Part shown: piece after piece, positions 1 to 9,896 of the stretch
Layout of the letters: every line of letters begins with the position of its first letter
Numbering within the stretch: position 1 is the stretch's first letter
Source of the DNA: Porogramme epimiltina
Taxonomy: Eukaryota > Basidiomycota > Agaricomycetes > Polyporales > Polyporaceae
Direction: 5' to 3'
Assembly (NCBI GenBank): GCA_900155495.1
Contig: FTLJ01000640.1
Span: 1 to 36,309, forward strand
Length of the DNA: 36,309 nucleotides
Translations under genes and position numbers: made by a program
Notes under the pieces: model-generated
Told to the model about the DNA's origin: nothing
What the model saw: only the letters and a program-made list of their open reading frames with translations
The model's database searches: none

Positions 1-290
1 GAGCACGAGGGGGGCGGGCGGCGGGCGGCGCGGGGGAGGCGGGCGGCTGATGGCGGCGCGCGTTGCCGTGGGCGCGCGTGATGCGCTGACGTAGCGCGCT
101 GTCACCGCCGGCCATTGCCGGCGGTGGACTTGACGCGGAAAACAGTGGGGGAGGTGTTCCCTCACTGTATAAGGAAATGCGCTACTGGTAGTGCTACTGG
201 CAGTGGCTACTGGGGGCGGAACGCGGTCAATCGGACCATACAAGGGGGGGCCCACATGCATGGTCCGAGGGACCGGTGATGCGTGATGAT
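1..290. other. GC-rich flank, no gene seen
   Basis: This is the flank outside the hAT element. It starts with a G/C-only-looking stretch (about 1-60) and later has an imperfect short repeat of CTACTGG/GTGCTACTGG near 181-212. I see no convincing coding exon, RNA gene or regulatory motif. Confidence 0.5.
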
Positions 291-295
291 CAGGT

Positions 296-309
296 GGTTC
301 TGTGAAAAA
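296..309 (+). repeat. left terminal inverted repeat of hAT element
   Basis: GGTTCTGTGAAAAA here is the exact reverse complement of 4545-4558. It is followed within 20 bp by the first subterminal GTAAGTTAC copy. Confidence 0.85.
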
Positions 310-321
310 GTCCCCGCCGTG

Positions 322-460
322 TAAGTTACACATGTAAGTTACATCGCCCCCTCGGAGGCCTTTCTTACGCTGTAAGTTACGTTGTGTAAGTTACATGTAA
401 GTTACATGTAAGAAAGTGATGCTGTAAGTAACACTAAGTAACTTACTGTGTAAGTAAGTA
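322..460. repeat. subterminal repeats, hAT left end
   Basis: At least six copies of TGTAAGTTAC or close variants (GTAAGTAAC) are packed into about 140 bp. Such clusters are typical transposase-binding sites of hAT elements. A shorter cluster (GTAAGTAAC, ATGTTAATAAC, TTACATTGTAAC) lies at the other end, about 4480-4540. Confidence 0.8.
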
Positions 461-524
461 GTCCAGCAACAACGGCGTGATTTGAATAGCGATGCGTGTT
501 GAGCTACAACGTGGTACGAATTAT

Positions 525-3500
525 CTACCATTCCCAGTTCTCCTGATCCTCGCCCGAACCATCATCATCGTCTTCATCATCAGCATCATCATTGTTAACC
601 TCACCGGCGATGCGTGAGGTATCAGAGAGTATGTCGAGTAGGTGCAGGGACGCTAAGTTCATGTCTGAACGTGGTACTAAGGTCTTCAAACGCGGTCGGG
701 AAGCACGAGACGACGAAGCATCGACATCAGAATCATGCGCATCTGACTCATCATCATCTGACTCGTCGGAGTCGTCGTCACTGAGCTGGGATGGCTCCAG
801 TTGAAGTGTGCCAACACTGCCAGTGCTAGAGTTGCTCTTGAGTCGCAGAGTTGCAGCGTTCAGGAGGTCTTGATTGATGTCTCGAAATGTGACACGGAGC
901 GGCGGTTTGGTGTCCGTGCGGGGGCTTGGGTCCGTCTGATGGAATCGTGGTGGCACAGGTAAGCTCACAGATCATCGGGCTAAGGCGGCGAAGATGCGAG
1001 TACATACCTTCTGCTTCCAGAACTGCCCTATCTGCACCATGTTGATGAGAGTCTGCGCGTGCTGGTTGCCTCGAATCGCAGTGTTGAACCAGGTAAAGTT
1101 TGATCCTGTCCGCTCATCTGGCATCGAATTTGGGAGCAATGAGAAGACTTTGATGTAAACGAGCTATAGCAGTGCAGCGTAAGTGGTAATAACCTATACT
1201 AGACACAAAAATGTAGGCAAGGACTCACTGCAAGAACGTTCGCATTCCGATTATGCTGGAGTGAAATCCACCAATCTAACGGCGACTCCCCAGATGCAAG
1301 TGGTGAGTTGAAGGGGGGGTCCTCCCTCCAAAACGCCTCCAGCTGAAGACGTAAAGCATTTGATACATACGCACTGCCACCCATCTTCTTGATTGCAAGC
1401 GAAGCGGGCTCTTTGGGGTGCGTCTTCGAGCGATCACAGATTGCCTTCAGTGCCGCCTTGGTGAACTTCTTCACGCGATCGTAGACACGTGGACACGGTT
1501 TTGTAAGGTCTGCATCTTGCGCGGGTATCGTGATGTTGGTTGGCTCAGTCGGCATGATGAGGAACTGGTCAGAACGGTGAGGGTACCCTACGAGATCGAC
1601 CAATTAGAACGCACTACAGCATGATAGAATCACTATACAACACGTACGTGGATCCATGATAAACGCGGAGAAATAGATTTCCTTGTCGATAAAAAACTCG
1701 TCGTAGCGGTCATTGAATAAATCAATAACCTTGTTGGCGAGTTCCCGAGATATTCCTGTTTCCCCAGGTGCCTTGTCAAAGAGCTCACGCAAATGAGCTG
1801 CGCATGCCATAAAGAAGACCCAGACATCCGACACATTAGCACGGAGTGCCTCAAGTGCCCAAAGAGAGCGTATGAGCGGTGCAATGATGTGTGTGTAGAT
1901 GCGGAGATAGCGTCGGAACCGGAGCAACGTGGCGCCATATACCTCAGAGAACATCTTCTGGATGTCCTTGTCCTAGAATGCAGGAAGTACTCAATGTATA
2001 GCTAATAATCGATGTCTGAAAGTCGCATACCTTGAAGCTGATTTGCTTCTCCTGAACGAGTGATTGGATCTTGTCGAGGCATGGGATCAGAGAGTCGGCG
2101 GCCGAGTAGTGAGAACCAAAACGTGTCTTTCCAATTTGTTTGAGAGCGAGCAGTCTGGGCTCGCCAAAGCCATTTGACCGCAATAGAGCCTTCGCAAGCC
2201 TTGAGCGGCCGAAATATGCGAGAATCTTCTTCATTTTGCTCATCGTCTAGAAAATAACAGATTTAATACAGACAATTGAGAAGACATAGTTTGCACATAC
2301 GTCTTTGAACTCGGGAAGCTTCGTAATATCCTTAATGATGCTGTGAATGTGATGCGCAGAGTCGCGCAAGTCGAACAATGTTTCAATGGCGCTTGCAAGC
2401 TCGGCACGGGCCTTCAAAGTGACAGCGGTGCTATCGGACACTGCACCAGCCCAAAGACCTTCACCGACCCGTTTCATTGACTGGAATATACGCGTCAGCG
2501 AAGAATAATGACAGAGCACGAAAGTGATGCTTTGCGACGGAGACGACATCCTTCATCTGCTCAACAGACTGGATGGGGTCCTTGGCGACCTGGACGCGCT
2601 CAGAACATGAGGCAACATACCGTTAAGACCTTATCTTTGACCCACTCGGTCGTATGGTGTTCCGTTGACCCAATATGACCTTCCAGGAAGTACGTTCGAC
2701 GATCGGGAGTTGTCGCGTGCACGAAATAGATTGAATCCCGACGTGTGTCACCTCCGTCGAATGAAATTGTAAGATTCTCGCACTTCCGAAGCTCCTTGAG
2801 TTGCTCCTCGCGTACAAACGATGCTTCGGCAGGGATGTACTCCTCGGTAAATTTGGATGCTGCCGTCATGACGTACTTTGAGCTGAGAAGAGTCATAAGC
2901 TCCTCCCACTCCGGCGAATCGAGGACGTTAGGGACGAGGCCGCGGCAGCAGATGAGGCGAAGAATGATATGGTTGGCCTTCTCGGTGAGTGCCATCCTTC
3001 GCTTTCCTTTGTCGGACAGAGGGCCAGTCACGAACGGGTCGAGTGGGCCAGTAGTACGCGAAACGGGCGCTGGTTCTGCCGAGGAAGGTGTACTTTGTTC
3101 ACCGGATGCGGTCACAGCTGTCGCATGTGTGCGCTGGTCTGACGTTGCTGCAGGTTCGACCGTGGCTGATTCTTCTACAACATCTTGAGGTCGCGCCGAG
3201 GATTTCACCTTCTTCAACGGCGGAGAGACACTCGCATCCGCCTTGCTAGCGGATGCCTGAGCCTGACATAACCAAAATTTTGATTAGCGAACGGGAATTA
3301 GAGACGGAGGAGTATAAGCTGGAGGGGCAATATATGATTGCGGTACCGGCGCAAGCACGAACCTTCATCTTAGCCCCCAGAGATTTACTACCATGTAGCG
3401 AGACGACTTGGTCGAACAGGTCCGGGTGAGAACTTGCGAGTCGACCGCATGTAGAGGCATGCCCATACACGCGCCGAGTACCCGCGTGACCTTTAGCGCG

Positions 3501-4263
3501 ATAGGTGCAACCGAAACCTCTACAGTGCCATTCGGAGTCCTTGGTGCTTGTCTTACTGTACTTGATAATGACAGAGTTCATCAACTCGTTCTTGGGCCGT
3601 CCAGTCTTTCTACCAGAGCGTACAGGCGACTAAACCTCCCATATTGAGCGGAAAATAACATAAATATATAATAGACAGAACTCACCGGTGATCGCCTTGA
3701 TGGTTCTGCAGCAGAAACCTCGTTATCTGACCCCAAACCTCCAAAAACGAAGCTAGAACCAATAGACGGCACAGGGGAGGGGCTCCGTGGACGTTTCTGG
3801 CTAGTGCCGGAAGAGATCTATAACATAAATGTATTAGTTAGTAGTAGCTTGCGCCGGAATGATCATATTTACTTACCTGGTAGCTGTTGACAGCCTTCAT
3901 GGCACCTGCCTTGATATCCGCCGCCCATTTGAGGAGGACGGCATTGCCAGGATGGAGGAGGAGGTACTTGCGTAGGACATCGACAACGGCGGAGAGTGGA
4001 GTGCCGCGCTCGGTGATTGGAACAATTTGGTCACCTGTAGTGCGGGATTTCCACCCGAAAATCCGCTTGAATTGCTCATTGATTACTCCCACTTCGTCTT
4101 CAATGATTTCCATGAGGTCGTCGTCCAGAGTGAAGTCCAAAAACAGTCCATAGTGGCCAGGGTTCGCAGAATCTCGCAGGGGGAGTGTGGGTGGGAGGGA
4201 GTCGGGCTGAAGGGCGGCGGCAAGTTCATCAAGAAGGCGCTGTGAAGCCGCATCGAGGGACAT
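525..4263 (-). CDS. hAT-type transposase, multi-exon, apparently intact
   Basis: This minus-strand gene runs from an ATG at 4263 (an in-frame ATG also exists at 4347) to a stop at 525. Exons I can place in phase are 4263-3877, 3817-3686, 3629-3363 and 3262-2621. They are followed by shorter exons near 2589-2527, 2481-2301, 2247-2030, 1972-1650, 1600-1228, 1170-1008 and 968-525, with GT/AG introns. Exon 3 starts with an AT-hook-like GRPKNE and a BED-like zinc finger (WHC..C, then RRVYGHASTC). Exon 4 ends in a DUF659-like catalytic region (ENLTISFDGGDTRRDSIYF). Exons 9-10 hold the hAT C-terminal dimerisation core (SPLDWW, then LLPNSMPDERTGSNFTWFN). The tail is acidic (Asp/Glu/Ser runs). No stop or frameshift is evident, so the element may be autonomous. 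Small exon limits are inferred. Confidence 0.8.
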
Positions 4264-4544
4264 TTCGTCACGCGCCGAGTACGTCAAGAGAAGCGTGATG
4301 AAGGTGAAGCTTAATTCTAACGACTGCGCGCGCCAGCGATTGCCCAAGAGGGCATCGGAGACATCCGGGCCCCATCAAATGCCTCCGATCCGGTTCTCCC
4401 GGTATGCTCTCACTCTTACCGCCCGTTGGGACTTTCTTACACTTATTCACAGTCCTCTTGACCGCCCTCCAGGGGTCCATGTAAGTAACATGTTAATAAC
4501 ATGTTATTAACACCGACTTTCTTACATTGTAACTATGTAAGGGG

Positions 4545-4558
4545 TTTTTCACAGAACC
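4545..4558 (-). repeat. right terminal inverted repeat of hAT element
   Basis: TTTTTCACAGAACC is the exact reverse complement of 296-309. It is preceded inward by TTACATTGTAACTATGTAAGG-like subterminal sequence. Confidence 0.85.
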
Positions 4559-4562
4559 CTAG

Positions 4563-5331
4563 TCCTGCTCCTCTTCGGTGTGTCCAGCCAGCCTGTTGGC
4601 CGCGATTCCCTGTCGACGTCTCACTCACAGCCCGTTAGCAGCGATGCTTCTCAGTCACCCGGTTGTCCTGAACCCGCTGTACGCCGTGCGCGGCGCGCCT
4701 GGTGAGTGTCCGTATATCGAGAGTGTGCTGGGCTGAGTGGGCGCGCCCCTAGTTGGGTGGACTTCACGAGATGGGCGGGCTGGCCAGCATTGGTGGGTAA
4801 CTTGTTCGAGGAAGAGCTAGGAACGTGTGCTCGTCTGGGGACTGGAGGCGAGGAAGGGACGCGGGCCAGAGCCACCGGGGTCCAGCTGCACGCTGCTGCA
4901 GGAACACATGGCACATGATGGCAGGCCCCGCTCCACTTTGACGCCCGTGGCTCTTGCTGCTTCTCCAGCCTGAAATCTCGACGTCCGTCTAAACCCTTGG
5001 ACGGACCCCTCCGTCCTCGCAGTCCTCGCAGCCTTCTTTAATCGACTCGTGAGCCTCTCGGACGCTGCCAGGCCGCCCTTGACATCGACGCACTGCCGGC
5101 CTACAGCCTTTCGACAGAGCCGCACACGCCGCCGGTGCCAGCCCTGTCCTTCCAAACCCAAGCATACTCACGACGCTCCCGCCCCGTCCCGTCTGCTTGC
5201 ATTCTTAATCGCCTAAGCCTTCCTCCAAATCGAACGAACTGTTCCTCTTCTCGGCCCTACCAGAAGTTTCGCTCCACTCGTAGTCCCTTGCATCGTCTAT
5301 CCCACATCAGTACTTTCCGGATTTGCTTGGC
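4563..5331. other. spacer between two transposons, no gene seen
   Basis: About 770 bp lie between the hAT right end and the next subterminal repeat cluster. Short open frames occur on both strands, but none shows a recognisable domain, exon chain or consistent splice sites. I regard it as non-coding flank. Confidence 0.5.
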
Positions 5332-5333
5332 CG

Positions 5334-5430
5334 CTTAAACCGCTTATTTTAACAATTAAGTAAGGCAAGCACGGTAAGCACAATAAGCACGTCTAAGCAC
5401 GCTAAGTGCATCTAAGCACAGAAAGCACGC
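5334..5430 (+). repeat. left subterminal TAAGCAC repeats
   Basis: Seven or so copies of (T)AAGCACG or a one-base variant lie in under 100 bp, starting with the 13-mer CTTAAACCGCTTA, which recurs in the same orientation near 8127. No coding potential. Confidence 0.7.
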
Positions 5431-5530
5431 CCGCAAGGATCATTCACTTGGTATTGACTAGTATTAGACTACAGCATACAGACGTATGTACAACGGGTAC
5501 GATAAGGCAGCCATTAGAGTATCCCACAAG

Positions 5531-6584
5531 CTAAGCGTAGCGTGTCAGCGCAGCTCTACCCTGGATCATGCCGGCCCCCAGTACCTGTTCCCGCCTCACC
5601 GCATGGGACAGTGGGGCGTTGCGGTGTGGTCCGAGGTGCTCGTCCTCTCCGGTCGACCCAGGAGGGTGCACCGCGCCCGACGTGACCCCCTCCGTCTCCT
5701 CGCGCGGGAGCGTCTTCGTCGGCGTGGGCGGCACCAGCACGTTCGGACCATCAGGTTGCGCGGTGACGTCAATGGGCTGCAACGGCGGTGGGAGTTCCGC
5801 CTCGGGCGTAGACGTCTGGGCGCCGTTCGGCGCCGGCGGCTCGCTCTCCTGGGGCGCGGGGAGCAGCTCCTCCGCCTGCTTCTCCTTCAGCGCCGCCACA
5901 TCCTTGGACTTCCCCTGCGGCGCCGCTGACGGGCCCATCTTCTCGTCGTCGGGGTCGACGGGGTGTGCGCGGGATGACGGGCCGATGCACGGGACGAGCA
6001 CTCACAAGAGCTTGGTGATGAACTGAGAGCCTTTCGACCGCCTGGCGGCGGGAGTCGCAGCGTCCCCGTCGTCCGCCTGCGTCGTCACGGTGTGGGCGGC
6101 GTCCGAAACGGACTTGCTCGCTTCCTTGCGGGGAGTGCCCTTGAAGGTCTGGGTGCTCGTCTGTTCGCTCTCGAGGGAGCCCTGGTCGCCCCGCTCCTTG
6201 CGTGCGGTGCCGTTCTCGGCCGTCACGAGCGGTACGGGGTGGTGCTCTGCAGGCCGCGCAGCGGCGGGCGGCGGTGAGGGCGGAGGGGCCTGCCCTGCGC
6301 TGTCCACGGCCTGTGGTTGGGATTGGGAGGGAGGGGGGATGGGGCGTTGCGGTGTAGTCCGAGGTGCTCACGTTCCCGAGGTCGTTAGGTGAGGACTCGT
6401 CGACGACGGGCTGGCTCTTGTCGTCCTCTGCGTGTCCGTGTCCCTCTGCAGGCTGGGCACTCTGTGGCTCCGCGGCGACTTCCTTCCCCATTGCGGACTG
6501 CTGGCGGTGAGAGGGTGGCAGGGTGGTGCTTGCGCGGCGACGTACCTGGGTGCCTGTAGCATCCGGAGGTGCTGTGGTAGCCAT
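5531..6584 (-). pseudogene. Psr1-type (NIF/FCP1 family) phosphatase N-terminal fragment
   Basis: The fragment starts at ATG 6584. A 46-bp intron follows ATGTQ (GTACGT...GCCAG), and a second runs from DLGN (GTGAGC) to CACAG near 6311. The frame then runs from about 6310 to 5531 with one TGA at about 6002. Recognisable stretches are KGSQFITKLL, LVPCIGPSSRAHPVD, VLVPPTPTKTLP and EETEGVTSGAVHPPGSTG, which I associate with the variable N-terminal region of fungal Psr1-like phosphatases. The catalytic HAD/FCP1 domain (DxDx(T/V) motif) is absent: homology fades out before the left subterminal repeats. The TGA sits where a CGA Arg codon would keep the frame, so a single C-to-T change explains it. The family call is by motif memory. 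Two retained introns argue for DNA-level capture. Confidence 0.6.
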
Positions 6585-6975
6585 GAGGGGGGAAGCTCTG
6601 CAGAGGGACGGGGTATGAGGGCAAGGCGGTCGGGGACAACGACGAGGAGGTCCTCATACACAGAACGAAGTGACGGCTCACCTTCAGGGGGCACCTGCAT
6701 TGGAGCTCCTCATCTAGGAGCTCCGCAGCCTCCCTTCCACCGCCATCATGTCCCCCGCCGCGCCGCCCGACCATGCCACCTCGTTGTTTTTGACCTTCAT
6801 CGCGAGCGAGTGTTGAGAAAGGCGGCGGCAGAATGCGTGAGTGAACCGAAGGCGTGTCGAGCGAATTGGTCCAGCAAGCTATAGCAGGAGCAGCATATAC
6901 CTGAAGAGGACACAAGACGGGAGGCGGGGAGAGGGGCAGGCGGAGGTAAATAATGAGCGGAAGGAGACGTGCAGA

Positions 6976-7043
6976 AGACAAGTCGAAAGCGCCCAAACGT
7001 CGACGCCAGCTGGCGTCGACGTTTGGGCGCTTTCGACTTGTCT
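6976..7043. repeat. perfect 68-bp palindrome (34-bp arms, no spacer)
   Basis: The left arm (6976-7009, beginning AGACAAGTCGAAAGCGCCCA) and right arm (7010-7043) are exact reverse complements with a zero-length spacer. The symmetry breaks at 6975/7044. It lies between the captured Psr1-type and Spt3 fragments and would extrude as a cruciform or long RNA hairpin. Confidence 0.95.
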
Positions 7044-7319
7044 CTCGGACTGTGACTTGTTCCTCGGCAGTACGTCTGTTTCCCTTCTACCACCGCACAG
7101 TGCTCACACAGGACAAGACGGTCTCCCATGTCTACTCGGAGAGCTGGAGGAATTCGACGGGCCGGTATTGAGGTCGAGCAGCTTGAGAACGGGGCGGATG
7201 GTGAGTAATCTTCGCTTCTGAGTTGGCACACATGCGTACCTGACCTTCCCTATACTCCTGCTTCTTCTCCCCTCCGAATTTGCGTACTTAAAGACTCAAT
7301 ATATCACGCACAACATGAC

Positions 7320-7760
7320 ATGGGAGAACATGAACATGTTCTCGGACGTGCTCCCCACGGACGACGAAGACGACGAGGATGGCATTGAGGCTCATGAGTC
7401 ATCTATACAATGCCTGAAGGTACGTTCCTATCCCCCCTGTATTGCAGTTAACTCATAGCGTGACCCTACGAATAGGAAGCCAACGACGCGACGCAAGGCA
7501 TAACACGAGAATACTCGGACCGTCGACAAGCCTCGTTCACATGTCGTAAAGGTACGTGCCGTCCACCACTCCCTCCCCCCGCACTCCCGCTTCAATACAC
7601 ACCAATGGGGCGAAGCGGAGTTCTTCAACCTCCCCTCTGTGCTCCAATTCAGCACCGTCGACAACACTGTCAACACCGTCGGCTTCCTCGCCTTCGAGAT
7701 GGTCCGCTCACTCACCATCGTCGGCCTGGAGGACTCCTATCTCCGCGACGCCCGCGCCTC
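7320..7760 (+). pseudogene. SPT3: Spt3 (SAGA subunit) C-terminal fragment
   Basis: Three exon-like pieces lie in order. The first (to 7419) ends DEDDEDGIEAHESSIQCLK. After a GTACGT...ATAG intron (7420-7475), 7476-7551 encodes EANDATQGITREYSDRRQASF ending in CRKG. After another GTACGT donor, about 7600-7760 encodes FFNLPSVLQF, then VDNTVNTVGFLAFEMVRSLT. This order matches the second half of Spt3: the linker helix (a.A...T..MT..EY..Y..CR.ASF..RK) and the second histone fold. Spt3 is a nuclear TBP-binding subunit of the SAGA coactivator. The N-terminal histone fold is missing. A few residues are deleted around EYSD, and the frame after the third exon is lost, so it is a non-functional shard. Confidence 0.7.
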
Positions 7761-8028
7761 GCACGAGGCTGCGCCGCCCTAGCACCTTGCCCCTCCTCGG
7801 GAAGTGCAACACCATGCGTGCACACGAAGCGACTGCGGCGTGAGGAGAGCCAGGAGCGTGACGCAGACCAGCCGCTCCCGGCCTGATGCACACACGGCGC
7901 TGCTGCCGGAGCACATACAGGATGTAGCTAGACCTAATGTATGTAGTTAATGATTGTATGCAATATATAGCACGGAACCGATGTGTATAGGCACCCTAGC
8001 ATGGCCGCAGCCTGGGGTGCTTGGCCGA
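7761..8028. other. element interior, no gene seen
   Basis: This is a decayed tail downstream of the Spt3 shard. It runs into AT-richer sequence (about 7920-7990) before the right subterminal repeats. No supportable exon. Confidence 0.4.
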
Positions 8029-8172
8029 CTTAAGTTGCTTAAATTGCTTATGCCCTGCTTAGGGTGCTTGCTCAAACACACTTAGATGGGGAACGGGGCT
8101 TGCTTAGGTCTTAGTGCTTAGATCTACTTAAACCGCTTAAAAGCGGATTTAAGTGCGTTTAAGTGCGTTTAA
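8029..8172 (+). repeat. right subterminal GCTTAA/TTAAGTGCG repeats
   Basis: Many copies of GCTTAA, TGCTTAG and TTTAAGTGCG are present, including two tandem TTTAAGTGCG units at about 8149-8172. A local hairpin CCGCTTAAAAGCGG is centred near 8140. They mirror the left-end repeats of the same element. Confidence 0.7.
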
Positions 8173-8174
8173 GT

Positions 8175-9181
8175 GATTCCGGGATCTACTGATGCATCCT
8201 CCGCCCACGCTCATGCATTCACTCTTTGTCTGCACATCCACCCCTCGGCCTGCAAGTTTCTCTCCACAAATCTCACTATTTCAAGCTGCAAACAAGCGAC
8301 ATTGGCTCAAGCATGTCTCAAGTACGTTACAACTACAACATGGTGTATGGAGAGACGGGCAACGGGCAACGGGCAACGGCCGAGATGATATTGGTTAGAC
8401 GGGCTGTTTTCGTACGTCCCTCCCCCTTCAGTTCAATTCTGGCCATTCCCAGCCCATACTGCTACCATAGAACGAATTAAACCACGCACCATTCAAGCAG
8501 GCTCCTCACTCCTTGACGAGGCTCGCGCCACGCTCATGCGCTGCCCGTCTCTGCTCACAGAGATCACAGCACGTACGGTTCTTCCCGCCGCCTCGCCCCC
8601 CAACGTGCCCCTCTCTAACTCAACAACTCAACATCACCCCCATCCTCAGGCTCATCATGCTCAATTACGCTGCACTCTTGGCTCTTGAAGCCCTCAAGTA
8701 GCCGTCCGCATGCAGCGCGGTATGGTCTGCAGTCCGCGCCGCGCTCGCACCACCATGAACAATCACACACCACCAATGTGCACTGCGGCGAACTGGCCGC
8801 ATCGACGAACACGCGCTACCACAATGCCGACGCTATAGACAGTCCTTACGAGCAGGGCGTGCGGCGCCAGCCACGTCAGTGTTGCACCGCACCAGCGTCG
8901 CTCCGCAAACATCGCTCTCAGCACGCGCGCCCGGAACGTTTGGGCTCGCATGATGCGCTCCGTCAAAGTGCATGTGTCCACCCGCCGGCGTCTCCACCCG
9001 GGAAGGGGGTGCCCGCCCGCCGATGGTGTCTGCTGTCCACACGAGCGAGGCGGAGACCATGTTTCAGCTGAAGGCTTCCCTGTGGCCGTCCTTGAGGTTG
9101 TGAGTGTCTGCTCTGCGTGGTTTCTATCCGTGATTGACGCGTCGCGCAGGTCCCTCTATTTTCCAGGAGTTCGGAGTGCTC
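8175..9181. other. exon-like debris, no gene recognised
   Basis: Short coding-like stretches with GT/AG boundaries occur on the plus strand, for example DEARATLMRCPSLLTEITA near 8515-8571, LIMLNYAALLALEALK near 8650-8697 and TSEAETMFQLKASLWPSL near 9041-9094. None could be assigned to a family, and they do not join into one frame. A three-copy 7-bp tandem repeat (ACGGGCA) lies at 8355-8375. Confidence 0.35.
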
Positions 9182-9276
9182 CGTACATCAGAAGATCGGT
9201 GTTGCACTGGCGCCCTGGTGGCACTGTCAGAATCTCCTCAGTGCACCACAGTGGCGCCAGTGTCACAGTGCTCAGG
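9182..9276 (+). repeat. candidate left terminus with CACTG-rich subterminal repeats
   Basis: CGTACATCAGAAGAT (9182-9196) is the exact inverse of 25333-25347. It is followed by GTTGCACTGGCGCC, GGCACTGTCAG, CAGTGCACCACAGTGG and GCGCCAGTGTCACAGTG, i.e. repeated CACTG in both orientations. Confidence 0.5.
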
Positions 9277-9896
9277 TTGGGCTCTTCAAGCTTTGAAAGG
9301 TGCATGCACACACACACGCATACGGAAGGTTACATGTCTATGTTGTGGTCTATTACATATAATAAGGATATTAAGTAACAAGGCAAGCATATTCACGAGC
9401 TGTACAGCGCGGATGAAGCCACAGTGGAGCAGACGGTGGAGATCCTCTTGCCATCTCAGCACGGAGGGACGTCACTGCCGACACACATGCACCATGGTAC
9501 ACCAACCCACTGACCCAGGACGCATCATGCAGTAACTGATACATGCCATGGCGCCGCGAACAAATACATCCAGGCCAATCGGATGGACGAATAACACTTA
9601 CCCAACACACGTACGCAGCAGAACGCAACAACCCAAGCCACTGAGCTAACAAGCAGATCATCGAAGGAGGCAGTTGGTGAGGCAAATCAGGTCGTTGGAG
9701 GTGATGGCGGAGGAGGGGGCTTTGATGCTCTCGGATCTCGAGTCTGCGAAGATCGAGGCCTTGGCTCGGAGACGAGGCTTCATTCTGAGAAAGCCGTGCC
9801 GACTGCTCTCCGAGCGGCCCGAGATCGCGGTGCAGAGCTGCTCGAGCGATTTGACGATACATATTCGACGTCGCCGCGAGCGTCGCCCTGGGACTA
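9277..9896. other. mostly unassigned; possible continuation of a captured fragment
   Basis: From 9277 to about 9655 I see no supportable gene; a short CA run lies near 9305-9318. From 9658 to 9896 a minus-strand frame (SLEQLCTAISGRSESSRHGF...) could be a further exon of the unrecognised fragment that begins at 10679. No family was recognised. Confidence 0.3.

Larger units (their letters stand above)
291..4562 (-). mobile_element. hAT-family DNA transposon, probably complete
   Basis: The element is bounded by a perfect 14-bp inverted repeat (296-309 and 4545-4558), followed inward on both sides by short subterminal GTAAGTTAC/GTAAC-type repeats. Between them lies one minus-strand multi-exon transposase. 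Outside the 14-bp core the ends read AGGT-GGTTC on the left and TAG-GGTTC on the right (reverse complement), close to the usual hAT terminus with one indel. No clean 8-bp target duplication is visible: 284-291 and 4563-4570 agree at only 5 of 8 positions. The exact outer limits are therefore uncertain by a few bases. Size is about 4.27 kb. Confidence 0.8.
5332..8174. mobile_element. non-autonomous gene-capturing DNA element
   Basis: Both ends carry dense short repeats of one type. On the left (5334-5430) these are TAAGCAC/AAGCACG copies after CGCTTAAACCGCTTA. On the right (8029-8172) they are GCTTAA, TTAAGTGCG and TGCTTAG copies. Read inward from each end, the termini are similar (CGCTTAAACCGC on the left, CACTTAAACGC on the right reverse strand), which suggests degenerate inverted repeats. 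No transposase is present. The interior instead holds recognisable fragments of two unrelated host genes (Psr1-type phosphatase, Spt3) and a long perfect palindrome. No target duplication could be confirmed, so the limits are approximate. Confidence 0.6.

Noticed and set aside
5805..5823. 17 of 19 match between the Psr1-type fragment and the arms of the 68-bp palindrome (7012-7030)
   Set aside because: A match of this quality is expected several times by chance in a window of this size, so I do not derive the palindrome from that gene.
5769..6584. Single 271-codon minus-strand ORF
   Set aside because: Only its first part follows the gene. After the second intron donor it runs in the wrong frame through Arg/Gly-rich sequence, while coding similarity continues in another frame.
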